Below, piece after piece: positions 14,849-23,722 of a stretch of 64,000 bases of DNA. This stretch comes from Burkholderia mayonis (GTDB lineage Bacteria; Pseudomonadota; Gammaproteobacteria; Burkholderiales; Burkholderiaceae), in contig NZ_CP013386.1 of assembly GCF_001523745.2 (NCBI RefSeq), forward strand, positions 186,001-250,000, written 5' to 3'. The notes beneath the pieces were generated by a model. It was given only the letters and a program-made list of their open reading frames with translations. It made no database searches and was not told the DNA's origin. Each line of letters begins with the position of its first letter. The first letter of the stretch is position 1. Both the position numbers and the translations under genes were made by a program.

Positions 14849-16513
14849 ATGGCCTATGTGTTCGTCGACAGCGCCGATCCCCGCTATTCGACCCTTCAGA
14901 AGGGGTTCAACCTGCGTTGGCCGCCGACGGCCAACGCAGGCGCCGCGGCGATCTACGTATGCCGCACGGCCGACGACGTGATCGCGGCGTCACGCGATGC
15001 GCTCGCGAAGGGCTGCAGGATCACCGTGCGCAGCGGCGGGCACTGCTACGAAGGTTTCGTCGCGAACCGTTTGCCGAGCGACGATGGGCGACCGCTCGCC
15101 ATCGTCGATCTCGGTCTGATGTCGGGTTTCGATTTCGATCCGCGCGGGCAGTTGACGTCGGCGTTCGATCGCGTCGGTTTGGCGCGTCACCAGTTTCGCC
15201 TGGCCTCGGGCAGCCAGAACTGGGACGGCTATGTCGGCCTGTACAAGACGTCGGGCAAGACGCTCCCCGGCGGCTCGTGTTATTCGGTTGGGGCGGGCGG
15301 TCATATCGTTGGCGGCGGATATGGCCTGCTGTCGCGCATGCACGGCCTGACGGTCGACTGGCTGGCCGGCGTCGACATCCTGACGCCCGCGCGGGGCGGC
15401 GCCGCGCTCGAGGCGAAGCATGTGCATCTCGGCTGCGCCGACGCGATGGACCGGGCGCTCTTCATCGCGTGCCGCGGCGGCGGAGGCGGCAACTTCGGCA
15501 TCATCCTGAATTACTACTTCAAGGCGCTGCCCGATGCGCCGCGCGACGCTTACTGGCTGACGCTCGCGTATCCCTGGCCGCATTTCACGAAGGCGAGCTT
15601 CGGCCACTTCATCCAGACTTACTGGGATTGGTTCAGCCGCAACGACGCCGATTGGAACGCCGGCGATCCGGCGCGCGCGAACGGCGGTTTGTTCACGCTC
15701 CTGAAGCTGCAGCACCGCTCGACCGGGCCGATCGTGCTCGCGATCCAGTACACGGGAAAAGACGGGACGGTCGGCGGCGCGGCGGATGCGCCCTTCATCG
15801 ATTTCGTCGACACGATGAATGCGGCGGCCGGCCAGATGCCGGTCATCTGGGATCGATTCGTCGCGCCGAATCTTCCGACGCTCGGACATCCGCTCGCCGG
15901 GCAGAGGCTGACGCACGCGACTCGAAACGCGTTAAAGATGGACTGGCTGTATCTGACGCAGATGATCAACCCATCGGGCGCGAATCGGCGCGGCAAGTAC
16001 AAGTCGGCGTACCAGATCGGCAATTTCGACAACACCGAGATCGACGCGCTGTGGACCTATCTGAATACCCGAGACGATCCGCGTCTGAATCAAACGCTGG
16101 TGCAGATCGATTCGTACGGGGGCTGCGTGAACACGAACGACGAAAGCACGAATCCGACGTCGGTCTATCAGCGGCGTTCGCTATTGAAGTCCCAATATCA
16201 GACCTACTGGACGAATCCCGGCGACGACGCGTTCCACGTCGAATGGCTGCACGATCTGTTCACCGCCGTGTATGCGGATCAGGGCGGCAAGCCCTATGAC
16301 GATGCCGGCGGCCGCTACGAGGGCTGCTACATCAACTATCCGGACATCGACATGAAGTATCTCGAGAAGGACCCGGCGCGAATCGATCCGCGGTGGCTCG
16401 AGCTTTACTACGGCGACAAGGCGGCGTCGCTCGTCGCGACGAAGCAGGCGGTCGATCCGGGGGATTTGTTCAGGCATGAGATGTCGATTCCGCTGACGCC
16501 GCCGGTGGGCTGA
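14849..16513 (+). CDS. FAD-linked oxidase with berberine-bridge-enzyme C-terminus
   Basis: 554 residues. The FAD-binding PCMH/VAO domain has both bicovalent flavin attachment sites of BBE-like enzymes: His65 in RSGGHCYEG and Cys144 in GGSCYSVGAGGH. The C-terminal BBE motif is CYINYPDIDM near 495. Such enzymes oxidise carbohydrates, alkaloids or peptide/polyketide intermediates; the substrate here is unknown. The ATG at 14849 is preceded by AGGAGG at 5 bp, so the longer upstream frame is not used. There is no signal peptide. Flanked by the LPMO-like gene and the small peptide-like gene, all on one strand, it probably belongs to a three-gene unit. Confidence 0.88.
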   Translation: MAYVFVDSADPRYSTLQKGFNLRWPPTANAGAAAIYVCRTADDVIAASRDALAKGCRITVRSGGHCYEGFVANRLPSDDGRPLAIVDLGLMSGFDFDPRGQLTSAFDRVGLARHQFRLASGSQNWDGYVGLYKTSGKTLPGGSCYSVGAGGHIVGGGYGLLSRMHGLTVDWLAGVDILTPARGGAALEAKHVHLGCADAMDRALFIACRGGGGGNFGIILNYYFKALPDAPRDAYWLTLAYPWPHFTKASFGHFIQTYWDWFSRNDADWNAGDPARANGGLFTLLKLQHRSTGPIVLAIQYTGKDGTVGGAADAPFIDFVDTMNAAAGQMPVIWDRFVAPNLPTLGHPLAGQRLTHATRNALKMDWLYLTQMINPSGANRRGKYKSAYQIGNFDNTEIDALWTYLNTRDDPRLNQTLVQIDSYGGCVNTNDESTNPTSVYQRRSLLKSQYQTYWTNPGDDAFHVEWLHDLFTAVYADQGGKPYDDAGGRYEGCYINYPDIDMKYLEKDPARIDPRWLELYYGDKAASLVATKQAVDPGDLFRHEMSIPLTPPVG

Positions 16514-16709
16514 CAGCGCGATTGCCGATCCATGCGTGGTGATTGCATCTGAAGTGCTCGCTGTAGATCGGTTGCAAACGTTCCGTTGAACGACGTTCGC
16601 GGACCCGAGAGCGCCGCAGACGAATTCGTCTGCGGCGGCCTTTTCGAACTGACTGTGTTTCGTCCATTAATGGCAAGCCGGCGCGTCGATGCCGCATCAG
16701 GAGACCAAA

Positions 16710-17081
16710 ATGCCGACAAAAATCGTGGACCTATCAGCGCGTTCCGAGATCATTCGTGACGAGCCATTCCATGTTCATTTTTGGGAATGCACGCCCGACG
16801 AATATCTCGAATATCTGTCTCACCCGCGCGCCTTCTTGTCGAAGATCGGGATCGACATTCCCGACGATTGCCGCATCGAAACGACCATCGAGAATCACGA
16901 TTGGATCGGCCAGCACGCGCCGGGCCTGAAGAGCGCGAACGGCACGATCATCTGCAACGTGGGCGGCGGCAACGTTGCTCGCGCGGTCTATCGCGTGGTG
17001 AGTTACGGCCACGATCACGCAACGGTGGGCAAATTCAAGAAGCAGCTCTTGCACGCGGAGGACGAGCAGCAGAAGCGGTGA
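16710..17081 (+). CDS. small protein with NHLP-like (nitrile hydratase-type leader) character
   Basis: 123 residues. DEYLEYLSHPRAFLSKIGID then IPDDCRIETTIENHDW resembles the helix, 'DPraaL.e.Gi.vP..v.v.v.en' pattern of nitrile hydratase alpha-type leader peptides used by some RiPP pathways. It is followed by ICNVGGGNVARAVYRVVSYG, a double-glycine-like site and a 40-residue tail. The start at 16710 has AGGAG at 6 bp. Whether this is a precursor peptide, or a stand-alone small protein, cannot be decided here; no cyclodehydratase or lanthipeptide synthase is adjacent, only the flavoenzyme. Confidence 0.6.
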   Translation: MPTKIVDLSARSEIIRDEPFHVHFWECTPDEYLEYLSHPRAFLSKIGIDIPDDCRIETTIENHDWIGQHAPGLKSANGTIICNVGGGNVARAVYRVVSYGHDHATVGKFKKQLLHAEDEQQKR

Positions 17082-17462
17082 CAGCCGAACGGTCGATCGC
17101 TGCATGGGATTCCATGCGGCGGTCAAGCGGCATGCGGTCGCGCCGTGCGGTCATGCGCGTCTGCATGCGTAGCCGCCTTCGCGAGCGCCTGCTTTCGCCC
17201 GGGCGTCGAGCCGGCGACTGCGTTGCCGGCATTGCGTCGTTCGCCGTTCCTTTGCTACGGGGGCAATGGAATCGAGATGGCGCTCCGCTCGAACAGCTAG
17301 TCACTCGGTTTGGAGCCATCGATTCACGTTTCATCGCCAATTTTTTCGATCGACTCGATTCCTTTTGAGTCGTTAGAAAAATGGCAATACATCAGACAAA
17401 AACACTCGCGCACCCGGTGTAAACCCTAGCGCGAAAACCCTGACTCTCCGCCTTCTTCGGGT
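17082..17462. other. intergenic region, no gene seen
   Basis: About 380 bp between the small gene and the chemoreceptor promoter. No supported frame; AT-richer near 17340-17420. No clear terminator for the preceding gene. Confidence 0.35.
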
Positions 17463-17489
17463 TAAGTCGGACCTTTCCGCTGCCGTTAA
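17463..17489 (+). promoter_or_regulatory. sigma-28 (FliA)-type promoter of the chemoreceptor gene
   Basis: TAAGTCGG, 11 bp, GCCGTTAA, against the consensus TAAAGTTT-N11-GCCGATAA. The -10 box differs by one base. It lies 33 bp before the start codon. It makes the receptor a class III flagellar gene although it lies 9 kb from the flagellar cluster. Confidence 0.7.
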
Positions 17490-17522
17490 CCAATAAGTTC
17501 GCCTACCCCCCATGTCGCCCTC

Positions 17523-19328
17523 ATGCTCTCCTCGATCCGGTCCCGCATCCTCGTCGCGTGCCTTGCCATCGTCATCGGCTCGCTCGTCATCAACACGGCG
17601 CTCAACTACTTCGTCGCCAATCGCTACAACCGCGAGTCCATCAGCCAGAACCTCAGTGCGGTGCTGACCGGCCACGAGGCGGGCATCGCCGACTGGGTCG
17701 CGTCGAAGACGCAGATGATCGTGTCGGCCGAAGACGCGACCCTCGCGCCCGATCCGATTCCGGCGCTCAAGCAGATCGCCGCCGCTGGCGGATTCACCAA
17801 CGTCTACGTCGGCTACGCGGACAAGACCGCGAAGTTCTCCGACGCGACCGGCATCCCGCCCGACTATGATCCGACCGGCCGCCCGTGGTACAAGCAGGCC
17901 GTGCAGGCGGGCAAGCCCGTCGTCACGCCGCCTTACGTCGATGTCGGGACGGGCAAGCTCGTCGTCGCGTTCGCCGCGCCGATCCTGCGGGACGGCGTGC
18001 TGAAGGGCGTCGTGTCCGGCGACGTCGCGATGGACAGCGTGATCGCGAACGTCAAGGCGATCCATCCGACGCCCGAGAGCTTCGGGATGCTCGTCGACCG
18101 CAGCGGTCACATCGTCGCGCATTCCGATCCGAAGCTCACGCTCAAGCCTGTCACCGATCTGTCGGACGATCTGAGCATCGACGCGCTCGCCGCGTCGTCG
18201 GCCGACGACAACGCCGCGCCGATCGAAGCGCACGTCGCGGGCGTCGCGAAGCTGATGCGCGCGCGCGCCGTGCCGGGCACCGACTGGCTGACCGTCGTCG
18301 CGCTCGACAAGTCCGACGCGACGGCCGGCATGCATTCGCTGTTGCTCGTGTCGATCGGCACGCTCGTCGCGCTCGTCGTCGTCGCGGCGGTGATCGTGAG
18401 CGCCGTCACGGGCGTCGCGTTCAAGGGGCTCGCGCGCGTTCGCGACGCGATGGAGTCGATCGGCTCCGGCACGGGCGACTTGACGCAGCGTCTGCACGAC
18501 ACGGGCCGCGACGAAGTCGCGCAGATCGCGCGCTCGTTCAATGCGTTCGTCGGCAAGCTGCACGACGTGATGCGCGCGATTCGCGACGCGAGCGAATCGG
18601 TGCGCCATGCGGCGAGCGAAATCGCATCGGGCAACCACGATCTGTCGCGCCGCACCGAATCGGCCGCGGCGAGCCTTCAGGAGACGGCCGCGTCGATCGA
18701 GGAGATCACGTCGACGGTCACGCAATCGGCGGGCGCCGCGCGCCAGGCCAACGACATCGCGACGAACGCGGCGTCCGTCGCGTCGCGCGGCGGCACGGTC
18801 GTCTCCGACGTCGTGTCGACGATGCACGAGATCGAAGGTGCGTCGGGCAAGATCAGCGACATCATCGGCGTGATCGACGGTATCGCGTTCCAGACCAACA
18901 TCCTCGCGCTGAATGCGGCTGTCGAGGCGGCGCGCGCGGGCGAGGAAGGGCGCGGCTTTGCGGTCGTCGCGGGCGAGGTGCGCACGCTCGCGCAGCGCAG
19001 CGCGCAGGCGGCGAAGGAGATCAAGGCGCTGATCGCGTCGAGCGTCACGAGCGTGTCGACGGGCGCGACGCTGGTTCAGGAGGCGGGGCAAACGATGAGC
19101 GACATCGTCGGCACGGTCTCGAACGTGACGACGATCATGCGCGAGATCTCGAACGCCGCCGACGAGCAGACGCGTGGCATCCAGGAAGTGAATCGCGCGG
19201 TCGCGCAGCTCGACGAGATGGTTCAGCAGAATGCGGCGCTCGTCGAGCAGTCGGCCGCCGCGGCTTCGGCGCTGCAGACGCAGGCGGTGGAGCTTGCCGA
19301 AGCGGTCGGGCAGTTCAAGGTCGCCTGA
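17523..19328 (+). CDS. methyl-accepting chemotaxis protein with dCache amino-acid sensor
   Basis: 601-residue inner-membrane receptor. TM1 is at about 8-30, a periplasmic dCache domain spans about 35-275, TM2 about 278-302, then HAMP and a signalling domain with hairpin tip [20 protein letters not shown]. The sensor has the amino-acid-binding signature YxxxxRxWY (Tyr115, Arg120, Trp122, Tyr123), with Tyr138 in PPYVD and Asp167 in SGDV, so amino acids are the predicted ligands. There is no C-terminal WETF-type tail. It is transcribed alone from a sigma-28-like promoter. Confidence 0.93.
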   Translation: MLSSIRSRILVACLAIVIGSLVINTALNYFVANRYNRESISQNLSAVLTGHEAGIADWVASKTQMIVSAEDATLAPDPIPALKQIAAAGGFTNVYVGYADKTAKFSDATGIPPDYDPTGRPWYKQAVQAGKPVVTPPYVDVGTGKLVVAFAAPILRDGVLKGVVSGDVAMDSVIANVKAIHPTPESFGMLVDRSGHIVAHSDPKLTLKPVTDLSDDLSIDALAASSADDNAAPIEAHVAGVAKLMRARAVPGTDWLTVVALDKSDATAGMHSLLLVSIGTLVALVVVAAVIVSAVTGVAFKGLARVRDAMESIGSGTGDLTQRLHDTGRDEVAQIARSFNAFVGKLHDVMRAIRDASESVRHAASEIASGNHDLSRRTESAAASLQETAASIEEITSTVTQSAGAARQANDIATNAASVASRGGTVVSDVVSTMHEIEGASGKISDIIGVIDGIAFQTNILALNAAVEAARAGEEGRGFAVVAGEVRTLAQRSAQAAKEIKALIASSVTSVSTGATLVQEAGQTMSDIVGTVSNVTTIMREISNAADEQTRGIQEVNRAVAQLDEMVQQNAALVEQSAAAASALQTQAVELAEAVGQFKVA

Positions 19329-19538
19329 TTCGATTCGGCACGGCGGCCACGCGGTGCGGCCTCGCATCGACGCCGTCGCGCCGTTCGGCATCGTCGCGAG
19401 CGATGGCGCGGCCGTCGAACGGTCTCCGGCGGGCCGTACCGTGTCAGGTTGCGTCGACGCACCGGCGCTCGCGACGTAGCGCCGAGCCGCCGTACTTCGA
19501 ATGCGTTGCGCGCCGCGTCCTGTGTTGCGTCAGGCTCG

Positions 19539-20360
19539 TCATGCCTGACGGCCGTCGCGCCCGAGCCAGTCGAGCAGCATACGCGTGACGAACTCCGGAT
19601 TCTCGAGATTCGAGATATGTCCGGCATTCGGCACGAGCACCTTCTCGCAGCCGATGAGCGTCGCCATCTCGTCGGTCTCCATGGGCGGTCGCGCGACGTC
19701 GTTCGCGCCGCACATCACGAGCGTCCGGTCAGCCGGCAGCGCGCTCAGTTTCGAGCGCGCGTCGGTGCGGCCGAACGTGATCTTGCCGAGCGGAATCACC
19801 GAGTCGCGCAGCGAGTTCGTCGCGAACGTCCGCAGCGCGCGCCGGAAGCCCGCGGGCAGCCCGCTCGCGAGATCGATGCCAGGTCGGAAGAAGATCGGCA
19901 CGATCGCGTCGAGCAGCGGCTCGGGAATCGAGCCTTCTGCGTCGATCGCCGCGAGCATCTGGAAATACTGGTTGCGCGTCGCGTCCGGCTCCTCGCCGAC
20001 GTAGGTGTCCATCAGCACGAGCCGGTCGATCCGCTGCGGCGCGCGATGCGCGAGCGGGACCGCCCACATGCCGCCCACCGACAGCCCGACGATCGAGCAG
20101 GTCTCGATGCCGAGGTGATCGAGGAGCGCGAACATCTGCGACGCGAGATCGTCGAGGCTGCTTGTACCGGCGGGCAGCGGGCCGGACTGGCCGTGCCCCC
20201 ACAGGTCGGGCGCGATGACGCGATACGACTTCGAGAGCGCGTCGAGCTGCGGCTCCCACATCGACGAATCCCACAGGTAGCTGTGCCCGAACAGGACAGG
20301 CGCGCCGGCGCCTCTGATCTGATAGTGAAGAGGCTGGCCATCGATCGTGACGAAAGGCAT
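19539..20360 (-). CDS. alpha/beta-fold hydrolase
   Basis: 273 residues. Catalytic triad candidates are Ser94 in GLSVGG, Asp221 in GAND and His248 in NAGHIS. The oxyanion region FGHSYLWDSSMW and the DLWGHGQSG strand are typical of the 3-oxoadipate enol-lactonase / haloperoxidase-like branch, although the substrate is not known. No catabolic neighbours support a pathway role. It is convergent with the chemoreceptor gene; about 980 bp of gene-free DNA lies upstream. Confidence 0.85.
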   Translation of the reverse strand: MPFVTIDGQPLHYQIRGAGAPVLFGHSYLWDSSMWEPQLDALSKSYRVIAPDLWGHGQSGPLPAGTSSLDDLASQMFALLDHLGIETCSIVGLSVGGMWAVPLAHRAPQRIDRLVLMDTYVGEEPDATRNQYFQMLAAIDAEGSIPEPLLDAIVPIFFRPGIDLASGLPAGFRRALRTFATNSLRDSVIPLGKITFGRTDARSKLSALPADRTLVMCGANDVARPPMETDEMATLIGCEKVLVPNAGHISNLENPEFVTRMLLDWLGRDGRQA

Positions 20361-21342
20361 ATCGATAAGGTCTCTGGCAGTGAATCGGTTGATGGAATTC
20401 GGGTGAACGCGCCGAATCGACGCGTGTGCGGAAATAATCGAATCGGCGGCGATCGTCGCAATCGCTGCCGTTGATTGCGGGGTGACGGAATCGCGGTGCC
20501 ACCTTATATCGACCGCGTGTCGAAATCAATCGAGCTCGCCGCCATCGTGCCGGTCGGAGCCGAAGCCACCGAATTCGAACTGGCGTGCTTCATCGGCATT
20601 TCAAACTCGGTATGGCAATCGAAATCGAGAAATGCCCGGTATCCCGGTGCGTCGACACGCGGCCCGTTATGCGTGCAACGTTGCGGGCGCTCGACATTCG
20701 GCACTTTTTTGTTGTCGCCTGTGCACGGTTGCCGTTATCGTTGCGCTCTACGAGAATAATTGCGTGTCGTGAGAGCTCAGTGGCAGCACACAACGAGATT
20801 TGGCGCCTGGCTTCATCCAGGCATCGGGGGGCGGTGAACACGGTCGAGCCGGCAGCATGCGCGGCGAACGGACCCGTGCGCCGCAACGCATCGGCGCGCG
20901 TCGCGTCGCGGCCGATGCGCGGTCCGGCGCGCGGCCGATCGGCGTTGGCGCGTCGCGCCGCGATCGTATCCGGCCTGCGCTTCCCGCGCGCGGGCTCGAC
21001 ACCGTCCGGCCGTGCGCCGCGTCGCGCTGCGCGCACGCGCCGGCGTGCCGATGCACGGCCGGACCCGCCGGCCGCTGCGCGCGAATCCCGACCATTCGCG
21101 CTTCTCATTCGATCCTGCATCTGACATTCGGCGTCGCGTCGCGGCTCGTTAGCGCAACGCGACGCCGTTCGGCGTGCGCGCTCGTTGCGCGCGCCTTCAC
21201 GGACGCCGCCGCAGGCGACGAATCCGGGACGCGCAAGCGCGCCGATCGATTCGCGCACGCGGAGTGCGACGACCCGGGCCGACCGATCGGCACCGGACCG
21301 TCGACACGGCGTTTTTAGCGATCTCCAAGGAGGGTCCATCAT
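20361..21342. other. long divergent intergenic region, no gene seen
   Basis: About 980 bp between divergent genes. 20400-20760 has moderate GC and mixed composition; 20830-21320 is very GC-rich with CGCG-type low complexity. Long frames on both strands (for example minus 20590-21975) are Arg-rich and cross the lipoprotein gene antisense. The last 20 bp carry CAAGGAGGG, the ribosome binding site of the next gene. Confidence 0.45.
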
Positions 21343-22020
21343 TTGAAAACTTCGAAGACAGTTCTGGCGTTGCTCGCGGCATCGGCCATCGTCGCGTTGA
21401 GCGGCTGCGCGACCGAAGCGTCGCGCACGCTGCCCGTGCCTGCGTCGGCCAGCGCGCAAAAGCCGTTTGCCGGCAAGCCGATCGAGATCGCGGTCGGCAA
21501 GTTCGATAACCGTTCGAGCTACATGCGCGGCATCTTCACCGACGGCATCGATCGTCTGGGCGGCCAGGCGAAGACGATTCTCGTCACGGAGCTGCAGCAG
21601 AGCCGCCGCTTCAACGTGCTCGATCGCGAGAATCTCGACGAGATCAAGCAGGAGGCCGCCTTCATGAAGAAGACGCAGAAAGTGAAGGGCGCGAATTACG
21701 TCGTGACGGGCGACGTGACCGAGTTCGGCCGCAAGGAAGTCGGCGATCAGCAGTTGTTCGGCATTCTCGGTCGCGGCAAGAGCCAGATCGCGTACGCGAA
21801 GGTGAACCTGAACATCGTCGACACGACGACGTCGGAAGTCGTGCTGTCGAGCCAGGGCGCGGGCGAATACAGCCTGTCGAACCGCGAGATCATCGGCTTC
21901 GGCGGCACCGCCGGTTACGACTCGACGCTGAACGGCAAGGTGCTCGATCTCGCGATCCAGGAAGCGGTCAATCACCTCGTCGAGCAGGTCGACGCGGGCG
22001 CGCTCGCGTCCGGCAAGTAA
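21343..22020 (+). CDS. CsgG/HfaB-family outer-membrane-associated lipoprotein
   Basis: 225 residues starting at a TTG, chosen because AAGGAGGG lies 7 bp upstream and the reading gives a clean lipoprotein signal MKTSKTVLALLAASAIVALS with lipobox Cys22 (LSGC). The CsgG fold is shown by PIEIAVGKFDNRSSYMRGIF, LVTELQQSRRFNVLDRENLD and ANYVVTGDVTEFG. CsgG is the curli export pore in E. coli, but no curli genes are here. It is the first gene of a conserved lipoprotein triplet (CsgG-like, DUF4810, DUF799), like NMB1162-1164 of Neisseria, thought to form an envelope complex. Confidence 0.88.
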   Translation: MKTSKTVLALLAASAIVALSGCATEASRTLPVPASASAQKPFAGKPIEIAVGKFDNRSSYMRGIFTDGIDRLGGQAKTILVTELQQSRRFNVLDRENLDEIKQEAAFMKKTQKVKGANYVVTGDVTEFGRKEVGDQQLFGILGRGKSQIAYAKVNLNIVDTTTSEVVLSSQGAGEYSLSNREIIGFGGTAGYDSTLNGKVLDLAIQEAVNHLVEQVDAGALASGK

Positions 22021-22070
22021 GCGCGCGGCGCAGCGCGCGCCGAATCATTCATCCATCGACTCATTCGACA

Positions 22071-22499
22071 ATGACAACAACGAAGAAGACCTTCAAGACG
22101 GGGGCCTGGCTGCCGATCGCGGCAGCAGGCGCGCTGCTCACGGGCTGCGCGGCGAATCAGCCGAAGCCGCTCTATCAATGGGACGGCTATCAGCCGCAAG
22201 TCTACGAATACTTCAAGGGACAAAAGAGCCCCGAAGACCAGATCGACGCGCTCGAGAAGGCGCTGCAGCAGATTCGCGCGAAGGGCAACCGTCCGCCGCC
22301 CGGATTCGAAGCGCATCTGGGGATGCTGTACGCGAGCGTCGGCAAGGAACAGCAGGCCGAGCAGGCATTCCAGGCCGAGAAGGCATCGTTTCCCGAATCG
22401 TCGCCGTTCATGGATTTCCTGCTGAAGAAGAAATCCGCGGCGCCGCAACCGAAACCGCAAGCGCCGGTGCAAACTCAAACGCACGCACAACAGCAATAA
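22071..22499 (+). CDS. DUF4810 lipoprotein
   Basis: 142 residues. Signal peptide with lipobox LLTGC (Cys26), then the DUF4810 signature PLYQWDGYQPQVYEYFKG and a TPR-like helix pair GFEAHLGMLYASVGKEQQAE, ending in a Pro/Gln-rich tail. Middle gene of the triplet, 50 bp after the CsgG-like gene and 8 bp before the DUF799 gene. Function is not known; a helper role for the neighbouring CsgG-like protein is inferred from constant gene order. Confidence 0.87.
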   Translation: MTTTKKTFKTGAWLPIAAAGALLTGCAANQPKPLYQWDGYQPQVYEYFKGQKSPEDQIDALEKALQQIRAKGNRPPPGFEAHLGMLYASVGKEQQAEQAFQAEKASFPESSPFMDFLLKKKSAAPQPKPQAPVQTQTHAQQQ

Positions 22500-22507
22500 G
22501 GGCCGCC

Positions 22508-23182
22508 ATGTTCAAGTTCATTTCCGCAAGACGCCTGTCGGCCGTGTCCGTGCTCGTGCTGCTCGCCGCGTGCGCTGGGCCGGCGAAGCACGTCGATTAC
22601 ACCGCGTTCAAGAAAAGCCAGCCGCGCGCGATCCTGCTGCTGCCGCCGCAGAACGACACGTCGGACGTTAAGGCGACGTATGGCCTCCTGTCGCGGATGA
22701 CGCAGCCCGTCGCCGAAGCGGGCTACTATGTCGTGCCCGTCGCCGTGATGGAGGAGACGTTCAAGCAGAACGGCCTGACGAACGCCGCCGACGTCCAGAG
22801 CGTGTCGCCCGCGAAGCTGCGCGAGATCTTCGGCGCGGACGCGGCGCTGTACACGACAGTCACGCAGTACGGCTCGGTCTACACGGTGCTCGACAGCACG
22901 ACGGTCGTGTCGGCGTCCGCGAAGCTCGTCGACCTGCGCACGGGCGACTTGCTGTGGCAGGGTACCGGGCGCGCGACCGGCAAGGAACTCGGCTCCAGCA
23001 TGGATTTCAGCGGTTTCGGCCTGATCGCCACGCTCGCGCAGGCGGCCGTCAAGCAGATCGCGCACACGCTGAGCGACGACGCGGTCGACGTCGCGGGGCT
23101 GACGAGCGGCCGGATGTTGTCGGCCGGCCAGCCGAACGGGCTGCTGTACGGCCCGCATTCGCCGAAGTACGGCACTGACTGA
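22508..23182 (+). CDS. DUF799 (GNA1162-family) lipoprotein
   Basis: 224 residues from the ATG at 22508, 8 bp after the previous stop. Lipobox LLAAC (Cys22). QPRAILLLPPQNDTSDVKAT and YGLLSRMTQPVAEAGYYVVP are the signature of the GNA1162 family, first described as a Neisseria surface lipoprotein; its fold resembles TolB/CsgG-type domains. Last gene of the triplet, followed by a strong terminator. The product would be anchored in the outer membrane. Confidence 0.87.
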   Translation: MFKFISARRLSAVSVLVLLAACAGPAKHVDYTAFKKSQPRAILLLPPQNDTSDVKATYGLLSRMTQPVAEAGYYVVPVAVMEETFKQNGLTNAADVQSVSPAKLREIFGADAALYTTVTQYGSVYTVLDSTTVVSASAKLVDLRTGDLLWQGTGRATGKELGSSMDFSGFGLIATLAQAAVKQIAHTLSDDAVDVAGLTSGRMLSAGQPNGLLYGPHSPKYGTD

Positions 23183-23205
23183 GCGTCGGCGTCGATCGGT
23201 GAGGA

Positions 23206-23242
23206 AACGGCTCGGCCCGGGATGGCCAAGCCGTTTTTTTTT
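23206..23242 (+). terminator. Rho-independent terminator of the lipoprotein operon
   Basis: AACGGCTCGGCC (23206-23217) pairs, with one mismatch, with GGCCAAGCCGTT (23224-23235), followed by a run of nine T. Confidence 0.9.
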
Positions 23243-23722
23243 GAGCAACACTGCCGGCGTGTTGCGCATTACGGCGCCTGCACCTCGATTGCGACGCGCT
23301 CGACCGCGCCGCTCGTGCGGCCGACGCACAGGCGCGATGCCGGATTCGGTCGCCGCGTTCGCGGCGCGATCGCGCCCGCAACATGATCTCCTTGCGCGGT
23401 GAACTTGCGCACGAATGTTTCATTTTTCGCTGTTCATGCATCAATTGAGCAGGGTTTAGTGCGATCGGCACGCTATAGTCGCGAATGTGATGTTTTTGTG
23501 ACGGTTTGCGGCCACGTCGCTTCGGCCTTTTTGCAAACGTTCTAGCGGTTCGAATGCGTGTTGCGGATAGGTCGGCGGCGCGCATTGTGCCGGCAGCGGC
23601 GTCGAACGGCCGCGCGCGCACGAAACACGTCCGACTGCGGCAGCAGCGATGCGACGCTGCCGGTTCCAGGCGCCGATGCGCGCGACGGACCGTACGACCA
23701 ACCAGAAGATCGAGGAGCAGAA
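23243..23722. other. intergenic region upstream of the phosphoesterase gene
   Basis: About 480 bp without supported gene. The part 23400-23520 is AT-richer and may hold the promoter of the next gene; no boxes are convincing. Ends with CGAGGAGCAG before the GTG start. Confidence 0.35.

Noticed and set aside
17373..19391. 672-codon open frame on the minus strand
   Set aside because: Exact antisense of the chemoreceptor gene; Arg/Asp/His-rich translation typical of the complementary frame of GC-rich genes.
20590..21975. 461-codon minus-strand frame
   Set aside because: Partly antisense of the CsgG-like gene and otherwise in GC-rich low-complexity DNA.
21343..23182. curli secretion operon
   Set aside because: Only the CsgG-like part is present; no CsgA, B, E or F. 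The DUF4810/GNA1162 neighbours define another system.
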